Notes: generated by a model not told the origin, from the letters alone. DNA of 64,000 nucleotides from Paratinospora sagittata (GCA_035771175.1 CM069594.1:9858620-9922619); one strand, 5' to 3'. Counted from the first letter of the stretch, positions 46,353 to 58,290 are shown. Numbers and translations: made by a program.

Positions 46353-47095
46353 AACATACGCCCTTCCTTATTGCCTTTTTCTTTGGTTCTGTTGGTTCTG
46401 TCTAGGCTGGGAAAGTGCAGTAGGTGGTGCTTGTTGGACTGGTGCAACTTGAGTTGGTTGTTGTGCTTGTCGTGGGTGGAGACAAAACCTTTTCTAGTGA
46501 CCTGGTTGGCAAAAATTGTAACAAGTTTTCTTTTGATGATGAGGCGTTCATTGTTGGTTCTACTGGTGGTGTTGCTTATGTTGTTGTTAGTGTTGTTGCT
46601 GGCCACCACCTCGTCCATGCCCACTTCGGCGGCCACCTTTATGGTTTCGACCTCCTCTATTTTGATTCTAAAAACCCTGATGGTCAGGGTTAAAAGTTTT
46701 AGCTGCTGATGTTGTAGTCTCTTGTTTTGGTACGGGGGTTGGGAAGGCTGGGTAAGAGTTATGGTAGGGTCCTTTCTTGTTGCCTTACTGGTTGCCTTGT
46801 TGAGAAATGTCATTGCTCGTTTTCTCTTATACTTCCTCTGTTCCTTATCTATGTTCTCCTGCTCGTAGTTCGTGGCCATGTTTACGAACTCCTTATAATT
46901 CTTGAGTTCCATGAATGCCAGGGCTTGAAAAATGTCCGGATGAAGGTCGTTGAAGAATTTCTCAGCCTTCGTAGAGATTATGAAGAAAGAGGAAACTGAT
47001 AATTATGTGAACTTTGCAACATATTCCCGAACCGTCATGTTGCGTTAATAAAGACTGACAAACTCTTGGGACTATGGAAATATTCCTCAACAAAT
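46353..47095 (-). pseudogene. Element F gag, C-terminal part
   Basis: Minus-strand gag downstream of the S2 insertion. It starts with MTVREYVAKF, typical of the capsid C-terminal region, then AEKFFNDLHPDIFQALAFMELKNYKEFVNMA and a Lys/Arg-rich stretch. The nucleocapsid zinc knuckle lies at about 46485-46530 as TCYNFCQPGH-stop-KRFC, so the second Cys is displaced and a TAG breaks the motif. A Gln/Pro-rich linker follows to the protease. The gag N-terminal part is at 49441-49860. Confidence 0.85.
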
Positions 47096-47100
47096 AATGA

Positions 47101-49440
47101 TGTTGGCCTAGTATTATAGTCCAAGAGAGGGGTGAATTGGACTTTGCAAATTTCCGCGTTACCTTTCAATTAATTAATTTAAACAGAATATATGCACAGT
47201 AGGTAACAATCAAAAATAATCAAGTGCAGAAAAAATAAATGGATACAATGATTTAGAGTGGCTTGGTTCCCCTTAAACCTACGTCCACTACTCACCCACG
47301 ATTAGGATTTCTCAATACACTATTAGCTAGTCAACTTACGAACATGACTAGAAGGCGTACACATTAACCAACACAAGGGCTTGGTTATAAGCAACACGCT
47401 AACTAACACAAAGGCTCGGTTAGAAAGTCATACACACTAGCCTACACAAGGGCTTGGCTAGAAAACCGCACACACTAGCCTACATAAGGACTTGGCTAGA
47501 AAACCACGTTGTAACCATCTTACGGGCGTGGTTACGAGCCATACAAAAATACGGTATAGTCCTTGTTGACTAACAAGTCAACAATACATCAAGATTACAA
47601 ATGATAGAGAGAGATGTTCTAAAACATTCTTAACAATATAACAATATTAAACGTACAATCTTGAATGAATAATCACTACTGTTCCAACCACAATATTTTA
47701 AATGATGTGAAGTGTTGAAATAGATGATTTCAAATACATGCAATCGATTCAAATATTAACGATATAAAATCAAGAATTGAATAAACACATGCAATCAAAT
47801 ATTGATTCTAAAAATGATATGTATAAAACATAAGAATCAATACGCAAGAATGATCAAGACATGTCGATTCTAAATATATAAGTGGTTAAGATCAAGAATC
47901 AAAATAGTCAAGTAATTATTAATGAAATCGATTCAAAATAATGTAAGTTTAGCACATGAATCGATACCACGTGATATGTATGAAACCACTAAACAAGATA
48001 ATGTAATATGAAGATGAAATACAGTTTCACAAGTAGTACTCAAATCAAATACGATTTTCTAGATATCAAATCAAGCACAAAACTGATTTACTCAAACAAA
48101 ATCACAAGAATCTTAATGGAAAGATTTTACCCAACTTAGGTAAGGATGAAGCTCAGAGATTCTTCAAGTGTAATGATGGTTGAGAGATTCCTCGTTCAAT
48201 GATAATCAAGAATCAACAAGATGTGAAGAACTCACTCAAAAACATATTGACCAATTTCTCAAGAGAAACACACGAGTTTCTCAAAGAGTTTGAAGCGTTA
48301 GGCGAACTATACGGAAGTATGAATCAAAGGTATAAATGTAGGTGAACTTTTGCTTTGAAAGATGTTTAAAATCACTCAATAACTTGTTTTGGACTTGTAG
48401 AAATGATAGTATGATGAACGGCACAAGTTCTATAATTTTGCAAAAGTTGTTCTTCAAATGAGCAAGTGTGGTATTTATAGAAAAATACCATACCGAGGCA
48501 CAGGAATGTGTTCCTCAATGAAGGAGCACGCTTATGCTTTAAAATCTAAAAAATTTCAGATTTCCCTTCAATCAAGGAACGTGTTCCTTATATGAGGAAC
48601 ATGTTCCTTAATATGTCTGTTGGGCATAGGAGCGAGGTTCTTTATCAAGAACCACTGACTCTATAAAATTTCCTATTTTGCCTTTGACTACAGGAGCGCG
48701 TTCCTGTTAAGAGGAGTGCGTTCCTATTTCCCTGATCAGAAAAATCTGAGTCTCGGGAAAAACAATAGGAGCATGTTCCTTTCTTAAGGAACACGTTCTT
48801 TAAACTGTGATCAGAAAAATTTGAGTCTTGGGAAAATCCACAGGTGCGCGTTCCTTCAAGTTGAATTGATAAAAACCCGATTTTTCAATCAAAAAGAGTT
48901 TAAGACATTGTCAAACATATAAACTAACTTTCAAAACATTTTTGACAAGATTGAAACACAATTGATAAAGATAAACACGTGTAAAACAATCGATTAAAAC
49001 AGATGATCAAAACATTCGATACGATACACATAAAATGATAAAACCATGCCAAGTTGGCAATACAAGTGTATGATAATCAATCTTAACTATATGAATGCAT
49101 AATAATCATGATTGTGTGTGCATTCATGATCAATATAGTAATAGTGTATGTGTATGAATATGATAACCTATATGCATGATTTTCAAAAGATGCAAATCAT
49201 ATTGTGGTTGGAACGAGTAAGAATTATTCTACAGCACTAAGATTCTAAACTAAGGATTACAAACATGAAGCTCTTGAATCTTCATGCGTTGTTTTTCCAT
49301 CCACATGCTTTGACTGTATGGTTGAATCCATCTAATATAGCTAGTTAGCACTGAAACAACTACGTCAAAGAGATTAGTGATCACAAGTATGTTGTTTGTA
49401 ATCATCAAAACAAAAACCGGGTGAAAGTCGTTACACCACA
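47101..49440 (-). mobile_element. Solo LTR S2 with perfect target duplication
   Basis: A 2.34-kb solo LTR of family S in the gag of element F. The plus strand reads TGTTGGCCTAG...CGTTACACCACA, flanked by AATGA on both sides (47096-47100 and 49441-49445). Its palindromes include CAGGAATGTGTTCCT, AAGGAACGTGTTCCTT and CAGGAGCGCGTTCCTG (48501-48860). Repeats of the CTAGCCTACACAAGGGCTTGG type lie at 47360-47500. The perfect duplication with no internal region indicates LTR-LTR recombination after integration. Confidence 0.93.
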
Positions 49441-49445
49441 AATGA

Positions 49446-49860
49446 CTCAAATTTATCAAAGGCATAGTTGACACATTGATCCTTGGGTCCTCCTTCACAG
49501 TCTTCCAACAAATATTAGCTCCTCCAACGAGTTGATAAGTGGCTAATGGAATTTTTCTGTCATCGCTGACTATCATAGCTTCTAGGGCCTTTTTAGACTC
49601 GTCCAGCCATTTTTGGGCTTCGTCAGCATCTGGGGTGCCCATGAAAGTGATAGGCTGCAATCTTTTGTATTTTGCGATCAGTTTGGTTCTCCGCATCATA
49701 TCTAATAATATTTACTAGTGCTTGAATGGTGAGCACCTGATTTGCCGTCGTTTCTTTGACGGCCATCTGTATAGTAACCTTCATCACCTCAATGAATCCG
49801 GCAAAAATATGTTCTATTTTTGGAAGCATAACAAAGGGTGTAGGTTGGGTCGGCACTGTC
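49446..49860 (-). pseudogene. Element F gag, N-terminal part
   Basis: Minus-strand start of gag before the S2 insertion. In one frame it reads IIRYDAENQTD, in another KYKRLQPITFMGTPDADEAQKWLDESKKALEAMIVSDDRKIPLATYQLVGGANICWKTVKEDP. The GTPDADEAQKWL and LVGGANxxWKT segments are the capsid motifs of plant gypsy gag. A frameshift separates the two near 49690. The sequence is collinear with 46353-47095 once S2 is removed. Confidence 0.85.
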
Positions 49861-50829
49861 TACCCTGAAGTTGTTGCAGTGTCGTTGGTGGCCTGCTTTG
49901 ACCTTGGAAGTGGCAGTTCTTGATTTTGTATCTCAAGAGGTGCCACCTCTGTTGGACCAATGGTTGAGGGTGGCCTTCTCCTTCTTCTGGTTTGGATTTT
50001 TCTCCACTGACAAGGAAAAAATAGAACTCTTCTTTAGAAAATTTTCATGAAAACAAAGACAAGAAATAGTATAGCAATGTGATATTTTTAGCAATTCATA
50101 GATTCAAGAGTTCTGCAAATATTGATCAACATAATTTTCTAGGTATAGTGTAAGGTTTTGATGAGTAGTCAAAGAATTCTCATGGACCTCGTATGTCGGC
50201 GAGGGTACAATACAAAATTGGAATAGCTCATATAATATAAGTACAACTTTCAAACCATTTTCAAATGTTTTGTTTGGTTTCTTTGAATATACTTCTTTTG
50301 AAAACTCATACAAGTCATAGAATCTTTGAGGCTATCCTCGGTAAATGCCATAATCTATACGTTTTATCGCATTCTTATGCACCCAAACTCATTTTCTTTG
50401 CTTTTCTGATTATCTTCCAAGTTCTCGTGTCCCATAACACCTGAACTTGGTGATAAGGGACGTAACCAAGTCAAGTCGTATGAATGCAGTCTCGATTTGG
50501 AAAGAAGTCCACTAATGATATCCTCCAAGTTTACTCGTCCCATACCACATAAACTTAGTGATAGCCTTAGTGATTCCACTTTCCCAGACGATTTGCACGC
50601 AAGGTCGTGGGTTTTTTTCTTACTTCCAAAGTTTTGTCTTATATTTTCCAATTTTGTTGCGTCCCATACCACCCCAAATTTAGTGATACAAGAGAAAATT
50701 AAGGTTGCAAGTCTGCCCACCAAACATAGTCATAACGAGATTCTCATTCAAAACATGATTTTACAATGCCAGTATTTTTTTTTTAATCGTGGTTCCTACT
50801 ACTAGTACTTCTACTGGTTCTCCTACTTG
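49861..50829 (-). other. Element F leader between extra frame and gag
   Basis: About 970 bp of internal sequence with no recognisable protein. Its notable content is three repeated stem-loops at 50417-50450, 50525-50558 and 50648-50683. Arms CCAAGTT/AACTTGG enclose a conserved TCCCATAxCAC loop. Confidence 0.6.
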
Positions 50830-51809
50830 TCAAGGAGCGGTTGCTCGTAGACGACGAGAGGTACTACGTTTGGCTTCTAAGGAATCCATTTTGTTTTGAA
50901 GGTTCCTCAGTTGGGAGATTACTAATGCCTCGAAGGTATTGGCGGGTTTGTAAGTTGACTGGTTCATTTGCGGAAGATCGTTAGCTTGCGGGGAAAATCC
51001 CAGAACTGGTTGAGCAGGAACTTCCTGGACCAGAACATCTTGGAATGTCGCATTTGCTTGAGTCGAGAAGTTCTGAAATGGTTCATTCACTGGGCCATCA
51101 TGCCTGCCTTGATCTGGTTCATCCCAATGGAAAGCCCACACTTGTCTCCTGTTCACCTCTTGAAGCAAGTCCTCCCTGTTCGGTCCTCAGAAAAAAGTCA
51201 TTATGTACCTCTCTATTTATCGGGATCCTACGTCGAGACCATCATATGTTAGTTCCCATGACGTCACTAACCTTTTCGTTGTTGTCTCCCGAAGTAGTGC
51301 CAAATATTTCTTCATCCGTCACACCCCCTATTGTATTAAATTTTTTTGCAAAGGTGTTAATTCCAACAAGGTTTTTAAGGGGTATTGTGTGAGTATCTCC
51401 GGCATCAATCTTCATGCAAGATAGAATCTTCATGATAATGGCTCCATATCCCAAATACTCTCTAACATCCGAGTGTTGGACCACCCTAGCAATTTGTTGC
51501 ATGATGATGTATGATAGGGGAACCTCTGGCATGAATCTCAAAAGCCAGGTTGGTTTCGTCTTCACAAAAACCTTTGACTCGTATGTGGCTGTAGAATTTT
51601 TGGATCAGAGTAGGGCCAACCTCACCGCTTACCCTGGTTATGTTTGTTCGACTTAATGCATCAATCTTGTGATGCAAGATTAGTTGTAGGCGTGGTTCCC
51701 TCATGTCTAATGCCCGCATTGTGACAATCTTCCACTTCCTAAGGCTCTCCAACTGAGCATGAGGTTCTTCAAGACTCCCCATGGAAATATTCCTCGTTCT
51801 TGAAGCCAT
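50830..51809 (-). pseudogene. Extra reading frame upstream of gag in element F, unrecognised
   Basis: A minus-strand coding-like stretch between the primer site and gag. The ATG at 51809 is chosen because it opens MASRTRNISMGSLEEPHAQL, about 390 bases after the primer site. About 100 residues later a frameshift near 51540 continues as PTWLLRFMPEVPLSYIIMQQIARVV and EYLGYGAIIMKILSCMKID. A further shift leads to 50830-51168, a Gln/Asn/Pro-rich stretch ending in ISQLRNLQNKMDSLEAKR, a likely coiled coil. It is not gag, which starts at about 49860. VGPTLIQKFYSHI and the LGYGAII segment faintly recall the putative plant transposon protein domains found in some gypsy elements, but I cannot confirm that. 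Confidence 0.5.
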
Positions 51810-52201
51810 TTCTTTGCTCAAAAACGTGCTGAAAAGAAGAAAGACTCGTAAATGCACTTAAATGCATTTCAAAATGTTCTTCAGAACGTTCTTGGGGCGT
51901 TTTCATAATATTCCACAGGTTTTTTGATTTATTTGTGTCCCTTAATTCTATTTTCTGGAGATGATACCATCCCGTTATCTAAAATTTATCAATATATTTT
52001 TCATAAAATCCTCCCTCTTTTATTTAAAATTTATGTTTTTTCCGTGGACAACATTTCTTTCTCTTTTTCTTAAAGTTTATGCCAGTATTTCCACCTAAGT
52101 TTCATGCAATTCTAATCTATAAAATAGATATTATTATTTAAGGTTTACGTAACCTCTAGGCGATTCGAAGATACATCGGTTCTGGGCGGGCTGTGGACCT
52201 T

Positions 52202-52213
52202 GCTCTGATACCA
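52202..52213 (-). other. Element F primer binding site (initiator tRNA-Met)
   Basis: The minus strand reads TGGTATCAGAGC eight bases from the LTR that begins at 52222. Confidence 0.9.
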
Positions 52214-52221
52214 TTTTAAAT

Positions 52222-55200
52222 TGTCACACATCGCCTAGACATGCCTGGACTGGTGGAACACTCACAGGCGAAATGTGATGCAGTTACAAACATAAATTAG
52301 ATGTGCGGGAACACAACATAGGGACAAAGTTTCTTTTCATTAATTGTAAATGTTTCTAGTACAAAATGAGGGCAATCTAATGTCCTTCAATTCAAGGGAA
52401 CATGCTCCCCAAAAATTACTCTAACTAATTACAGAGTGAAGTCATGGATTACAAAACAAGGACCCATATACCTCCGCCCAAACCCACAGTAAGCTCTTGA
52501 AAAATTGTTTTCAACAGGATGAGCTATCACCTAGTGGGTGAAACAAATATTTCGTGGATTATGATAATTAATAAAGAGAACATCACAATCATAATGATTA
52601 GATAAACACTGCATAACATCATCAACAATGTACAATATCATAAACCAGTCAACACCAATAAGGCGCCGCCTCGTAAGGGTTCATGGCCAAGTACCATCCT
52701 GGGTTCACGTACAGATGTCTATCTCTAGGGCGATTCGTCCGAGTTCACACCGTATGTCCATCTCCAGGAAAATTTACATATAGCCGAATGATTTCAATAA
52801 TTAGGTAAAACTCGGTCCCAACTGTTAATCTAAGTGGTTTTCTACTTAGTATTCTCCTAAGTGTTTTGATGCTTTCAAACAATATAATCACTGTACTAAT
52901 GTCTTTGACGTAATTGTTTCAGTGCTAACTAGATATATCAATTGGACTCAACTGCATTGTCAAATCGTGTGGAAGAAACATCACCACTCAAAGATTCAAG
53001 AGCTTCATGGTTGTATATCTTTAGAATCTTAGTGTTGTAGAGTTAACATTTACATGTTCCAACCACACATGATCTGCATCTTTTTAAAATTCATGCATAT
53101 AGATTATAATTCTCATACATACACATTTTTACGTGTTTAATCATGCATGCATTCATATTAGTCTGATAATCATGCATTATTTTCACCAACTTTGCATGGT
53201 TTTACCATTGTACGTAAAATGTTCTCATTGTTTTAATCGTTGGTTTAATCGATCAATTTATTCATGTTTAACTTTGATTATTGTGCCTCAATTGTGTCAA
53301 AATATTTTTTAAATGTTAATCTATGTTTTTGATAGTGTCCTAAACCTATTTTGATAAAAAAAAAATCAAGTTTCTATCACTTCATAGTGAAGGAATGCGT
53401 TCCTGGTTGAAGAAACTCACTCCTGTACATTTTTCTCGAAACTCAGAATTTTTTATCATGGTTTAAGGAACACGCTCCTTGTAAGAGGAACATGCTCCTG
53501 TTGCCAAGGGAAAAATGGAAAAAATTTTAAAAGTTAGTGGTTCTGGTTAAAGGAACCCATTCCTAATCAATGGACACATTGAGGAACGCGCTCCTTTAGT
53601 GAAGAAAAATCTGAAACTTTTCAGATTTCAAACCAGAAGCGTGCTCCTGCTTTGAGGAATACATTCTTGTACCTCCGTGTGGTGTTTTTCTATAAATACC
53701 ATACTTGCTCATTTGAAAAGCAACTTTTGCAAAACTTGAGAGAACTTGTGAGATTTTTCTCCAGTATTTATACTCGTCCAAAACAAGTTCTTAAGCCTAT
53801 TTCAAACATCTTTCAAGCAAAAGTTCAAAACATTTGATCATTTGATCCAAGCTTCCGAAAATTTCTCCACATCTTTTCTAAACCTTGAGAGACTTTGGAG
53901 TATTTCTTGTGCAAGTGTTCAAGAAGATTTTAGTGGTTTCAACATCAATTTTTGAGTCTTGATCATGTTTTCAAGCAACCAACTTCACACAAGGAGAATC
54001 TCGTGGTTCAATCTTACCTTGTTGGGTATACATTTCTACAAACTTGATTCTTGTAATTTTGGTTTATACAAATCAGTTTTTGTGCTTATGCTATCATCTT
54101 TGAAACTGATTTTGTATTGATTCGTATTTGTGAAACACTATTTTGATCTTATTATCAATATACATTTTAGTGGTTTCATAGATTGTATGTGGTTTTGATT
54201 CATGTGCTAACATCATATCCTATTTGAATCAAAGTTTTTAATCGATACTTGATTTGTATGATTCGTGTTCTTAAACATATATTTACTTTGAATCATCAAG
54301 TCTTGATTATCGTAGTATATTGATTCTCGTGCATTGAACTTGTATTTGTTTAGAATCAATATTTTGATTGATTGTGCATAATCGATTCACTGTTTTACAT
54401 TGCATATATTTGAATTGAGTGCATTTGAGTAAATAAAATATTTCAACACTTTGCATCATTTAAAACCATAAGTGGTTGGAATAGTATTTTTTGATTCATT
54501 CAAGATTGTAAGCTTTCACTATCGAGAGTGATTTTGATCACTTCTCTATATATTTTGTAATCTTGATGTATTGTTGATTTGGTTAAGTCAACCAGGACTA
54601 TACCTTATTTGCACGGCACGTAACCACACCCGTAAGTTAGTTGCAAGTTGTGGCTTACTAGCCAATCCCTAGTGTTGGCGAAACTGTGGCTTTCTAACCA
54701 AGCCCTTGTGTAGGTTAGCGTTGTAGTGGCTTTCTAACCAAGCCACAATGTAGATTAGAATGTAAGTGACTTCCTAACCAAGCCTTGGTGTCAGTTAGTG
54801 TAAAGGCTTGAGCCAAGCCTTGGTGTAGGCTCAGTATAAACAACTTCTAGTCACACCCGTAAGTTGACTAGCCAATAGTGGATTGGAAAATCCTGACCGG
54901 TGCGGTTATTTCCTGCACTTGTCTTTATATGTTTTGTTTCTGTTGTTACATAATGCGTTTTATACTCTGTTAATTTAATCAACCGAAAGGTAATGCGAAA
55001 ATCCCCCAAATCCAATTCACCCCCCCTCTTGGATGGTAATATTGGGCCAACACGAACATCTCCTTTTGGCTGACATAATGAAGTTTACAACAGAGATGTA
55101 CCGGCTAGGGTTAACTCAACCAGGTGGGCATTATATGCGTTAACAATCAATCCATAGGCCGCAAACAACTTACGTCCCTAGGAGGTTACGTTGTTTACTG

Positions 55201-55919
55201 ACTTCCACGTATAATTCTAATGCACAATTGTGAGTGTTAAGCTTCGGTCTCGAATATACATCAGGCATGATTTGACAGTGTCTAGTAATGTCTATAAGGA
55301 TCGGCCACACCAATGCACATAATTAGGACGTCCAGTATTACGTTCAATGAGTGAATAACTTTTGATATAATCAATCAGACTAGTTCCTAGGGTGAGTGGT
55401 GGAGTCACAATAGTCTCGCTTAAAAACAACTCTTCTAGAGTAACAAGCTACTTCTCATTCACTATTCAAAGGTACTTGGGACAAGACTATATCTGGCTAA
55501 TTAAATCAATTACTAATTCGACAGAGTAACGATATACCATATGGATTCCATGTCAAGGCAAATGTATGAATGGCATAGTCTAAGTGAATATCATACATAA
55601 TGATAAATGTATGAAAACTTTATAAAAAGATATAATACACACAAGCCTATGCTTCATTCCCACCTTCAAATTCGCACACTCCTTAGATCAACGTTCTTCA
55701 CCAAGAACAACTCCAAATCACCCAAGGGAGAAAAAAAGTCTCTACTAGAGGTTCTCTAAGAGATGGTGAGAAGGGGAGGGATGGATGTTGGACATGGGGA
55801 GGGGAGGACCCCTTTTTATAGGGAATGAAAAGCCAAAACGTTCTACTCTTCTTCTTTTTTTCTTTTTCTTTTTTTTTTTTGTCCTTAGATGCCTTTAGTC
55901 TAATCCCGAGGATATTACA
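52222..55919 (-). repeat. Element F 5' LTR (right copy), interrupted by S3
   Basis: Matches 36713-37947. The S3 solo LTR occupies 52823-55052, leaving about 1.47 kb of LTR. A minus-strand TATA box TATAAAAAGG lies at 55811-55820. The ends TGTCACACA and ATTACA are followed by the CTTTT duplication. It is longer than the left copy by two blocks that the left copy has lost. Confidence 0.92.
52823..55052 (+). mobile_element. Solo LTR S3 (Sirevirus-like family S), plus strand
   Basis: 2.23 kb, TGTTAATCTAAG...TATTGGGCCAACA, inserted in the 5' LTR of element F with flanks CCAAC (52818-52822) and CGAAC (55053-55057). Removing it restores collinearity with the left F LTR. It has palindromes such as AAGGAATGCGTTCCTGG and GAGGAACGCGCTCCT (53389-53660) and Tyr-free, non-coding CTAACCAAGCC-type tandem units (54650-54840). 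Confidence 0.9.
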
Positions 55920-56149
55920 CTTTTTGTCTTATGAATCAAAATATAATAATATAGCTTCAAACATGTGATTTTTTAACATAGCTTGAGGCAATAAACAAAA
56001 TATAAAATAACGAGTACATATATTTTGATAATATAAAATAACTCAAAATCAAATTAAAAAAATAAAATACACAATCTTACCAGTAATATATCTTTTCAAT
56101 TTAGTAAAACAATTTCTTTCAATTTCCAAAGCTTTCATGCTAATAACAT

Positions 56150-56250
56150 GGGCTTTTGACATGATTACCCCTAAAAATAATAATAATTACACAAATGTCA
56201 TCTACATACATATAATGACCCATTTGCCATAGTTTACGCTTCATCGCACA
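56150..56250 (+). repeat. MULE left terminal inverted repeat
   Basis: About 101 bp starting GGGCTTTTGACATGATTACC. It is the inverted counterpart of 62394-62493 with about 80% or more visibly matching bases. Confidence 0.93.
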
Positions 56251-56261
56251 ATTTTTTTAAG

Positions 56262-56300
56262 TGAAGGGAAGGCGTCTTTTCAAAAGACGCCTTCCCTTCA
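56262..56300. repeat. Subterminal palindrome, left end
   Basis: A 39-bp perfect palindrome with 19-bp arms (TGAAGGGAAGGCGTCTTTT and its complement) around one central C. The same motif occurs at the right end of the element. Confidence 0.95.
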
Positions 56301-56311
56301 TAATTTTTTTT

Positions 56312-57066
56312 TAAATGAATGAAAAATCAAAGTTAAAATCAAAGTTATTACTAAACTGTTCGACCTCACCGAATACAAACCACTTGGTTTTTTTTTAACC
56401 ATACCACTTTCAGCACGTCCCACTATCCTCCCCCGATCCCCCAGAGTCGACGGAATCCCATTCCCATGCCCGGTTGAATTTTTTGACCCCCATCCCGAAT
56501 TCAAGTTTAAATGAAAAATCAAAGTTATTACTAAACTGTTCGACCTTACCGAATACAAACCACTTGGTTTTTTTTAACCAGACCACTTTCAGCACGTCCC
56601 ACTATCCTCCCCCGATCCCCCGAAGTCGACGGAATCCCATTCCCATGCCCGGTTGAATTTTTGGACCTCCATCCCGAATTCAAGTTTAAATGAAAAATCA
56701 AAGTTATTACTAAATTGTTTGACCTCACCGAATACAAACCACTTGGTTTTTTTTAACCAGACCACTTTCAGCACGTCCCACTATCCTCCCCCGATCCCCT
56801 GGAGTCGACATAATCCCATTCCCATGCCCGATTGAATTTTTGGACCCCCATCCCGAATTCAAGTTTAAATGAAAAATCAAAGTTATTACTAAACTGTTCG
56901 ACCTCACCAAATACAAACCACTTGGTTTTTTTTAACCAGACACTTTCAGCACGTCCCACTATCCTCCCCCGATCCCCCGGAGTCGACGGAATCCCATTCC
57001 CATGCTCGGTTGAATTTTTGGACCCCCATCCCGAATTCAAGTTTAAATGAAAAATCAAAGATATTA
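56312..57066. repeat. Tandem repeat, about 4 copies of 179-180 bp
   Basis: The marker CACTTGG recurs at 56381, 56561, 56740 and 56919. Each unit includes CACCGAATACAAACCACTTGG, CAGCACGTCCCACTATCC and CATCCCGAATTCAAGTTTAA. Copies differ by few bases. The unit length is not a multiple of three, so it is not a coding repeat, and minus-strand open frames over it are accidental. It lies just downstream of the PMD gene inside the MULE. Confidence 0.95.
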
Positions 57067-57149
57067 CTACATATGCAAGGTAATTTTGTTTAAAAAAATT
57101 TATTGAATTGAAGTAGAAAGTATACATACATGTTGAGTACAACATTATC

Positions 57150-58078
57150 AAAACATATACAAGTTTAAATGAGTACAACATTATCAAGAGATGTGCATTT
57201 GGACCGGCATGATCCTCGCGTTGAATGTTGCATCTTCGTAGAGCCAAAAAAGGAAATCTATCCCATGCCCATAGTTGTATTAGGACCAGTGCTCCTGAAA
57301 CACCTCGTTTGTCATAATCAACCACACGACACATTTGAAGATATAACCATGCTAGCACTGCACTGCCCCACGCGTATGTACCGGCAACATCGAAGTCTGC
57401 AAGAAGAGGCACAACACATAGGTGTACAAGGTTGTTTGACTGGTCTGACAACAACCCACCTCCAATCAGCTGCAAAATATATGCTCGTGCATACTGTTGT
57501 ATTTCAATTTCTGTTACTTCTTCGGGTAAGTTTGAAACTCTTTCTCCAAGGGTAACTAGACTCAATCGTACCCCGCATTTTTCTTTCCCAACTGGAATGA
57601 ACCCAAGCAACTCAGCACATAAATCTTCGTAAAGAAGGTTGGTCGATCCCGGCACTGGTAGACCATCGACACGCAAGCCCAATTGCACCTCCACATCTTG
57701 GAGTGTAATAGTCACCTCTCCGCATGTAAGGTGGAAGGTATGGGTCTCTTGACGCCAACGCTCAATGAAGGCCATAATTAAGTGCCAGTCTAACTAAATG
57801 TATCCAACACGTGCTACCCCATAAAAACCAGCTCGCTGCAAGTTTGGAATAATACGTGGGTCAAGCGAAAGTGTGCGATGGACCACGGCTTCCCTGCGTC
57901 GGTAATGCAACTCTGGCACTGGCTGCAAAAATAAATTATTATATTGTCAATCAAAGATTTAATTCAAAAGCGATTAAATATCAAAATAATACGTAAGTAC
58001 CTCCCCATCCCATATGGGACCAGATCGATGACGGGCCTGCAACGATAGTACTGATGGATCTAAAGGTCCTGGATCCAT
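57150..58078 (-). pseudogene. Plant mobile domain (PMD, aminotransferase-like) gene of the MULE
   Basis: Minus strand. Exon 1 (58001-58078) starts MDPGPLDPSVLSLQARHR and ends GPIWDGE. A 78-base intron (57923-58000, GT...TTTTTGCAG) follows in phase 0. Exon 2 opens PVPELHYRRREAVVHRTLSLDPRIIP and reads LDWHLIMAFIERWRQETHTFHL and CGEVTITLQDVEVQLGLRVDG, the signature of the PMD family, then ends in LIQLWAWDRFPFL. PMD occurs in the host proteins MAIN and MAIL1 and in transposons; its biochemical role is unknown. A TAG at 57796-57794 interrupts exon 2 just before LDW. Further 3' exons are not clear, because the frame runs into the tandem repeat. Confidence 0.85.
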
Positions 58079-58290
58079 CTAACGTAAATGAACTAACATT
58101 ACATTTAATTAGCACATATTAGGATCAAACGTAGATAAAGAAATATTAGAAAAAGATAAAAATGAGAGAATAATTATCAGACAATAGCTCGTACATGACA
58201 AAGTCTATCCCAAAGTGTCATATTACATTGCAAAAGATACAGGAGACTGAAAAAGTAGAAAACATGAAATATATGTGGGCAAACAATAGC

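Larger units (their letters stand above)
36713..55919 (-). mobile_element. Element F: minus-strand Tekay-type chromovirus with nested solo LTRs
   Basis: Ends TGTCACACC...ATTACA, with a perfect target duplication CTTTT at 36708-36712 and 55920-55924. The order on the minus strand is LTR (52222-55919), primer site (52202-52213), extra reading frame (about 50830-51809), gag, protease, RT, RNase H, integrase with chromodomain (38640), PPT (37948-37962) and LTR (36713-37947). The span is 19.2 kb because four LTR units (S1, E, S2, S3) have inserted. All genes are broken and the RT catalytic core is deleted. Confidence 0.93.

Noticed and set aside
56298..56916. Series of minus-strand frames over the 179-bp repeat as a repeat protein
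   Set aside because: The unit is not a multiple of three, so each copy restarts in another frame.
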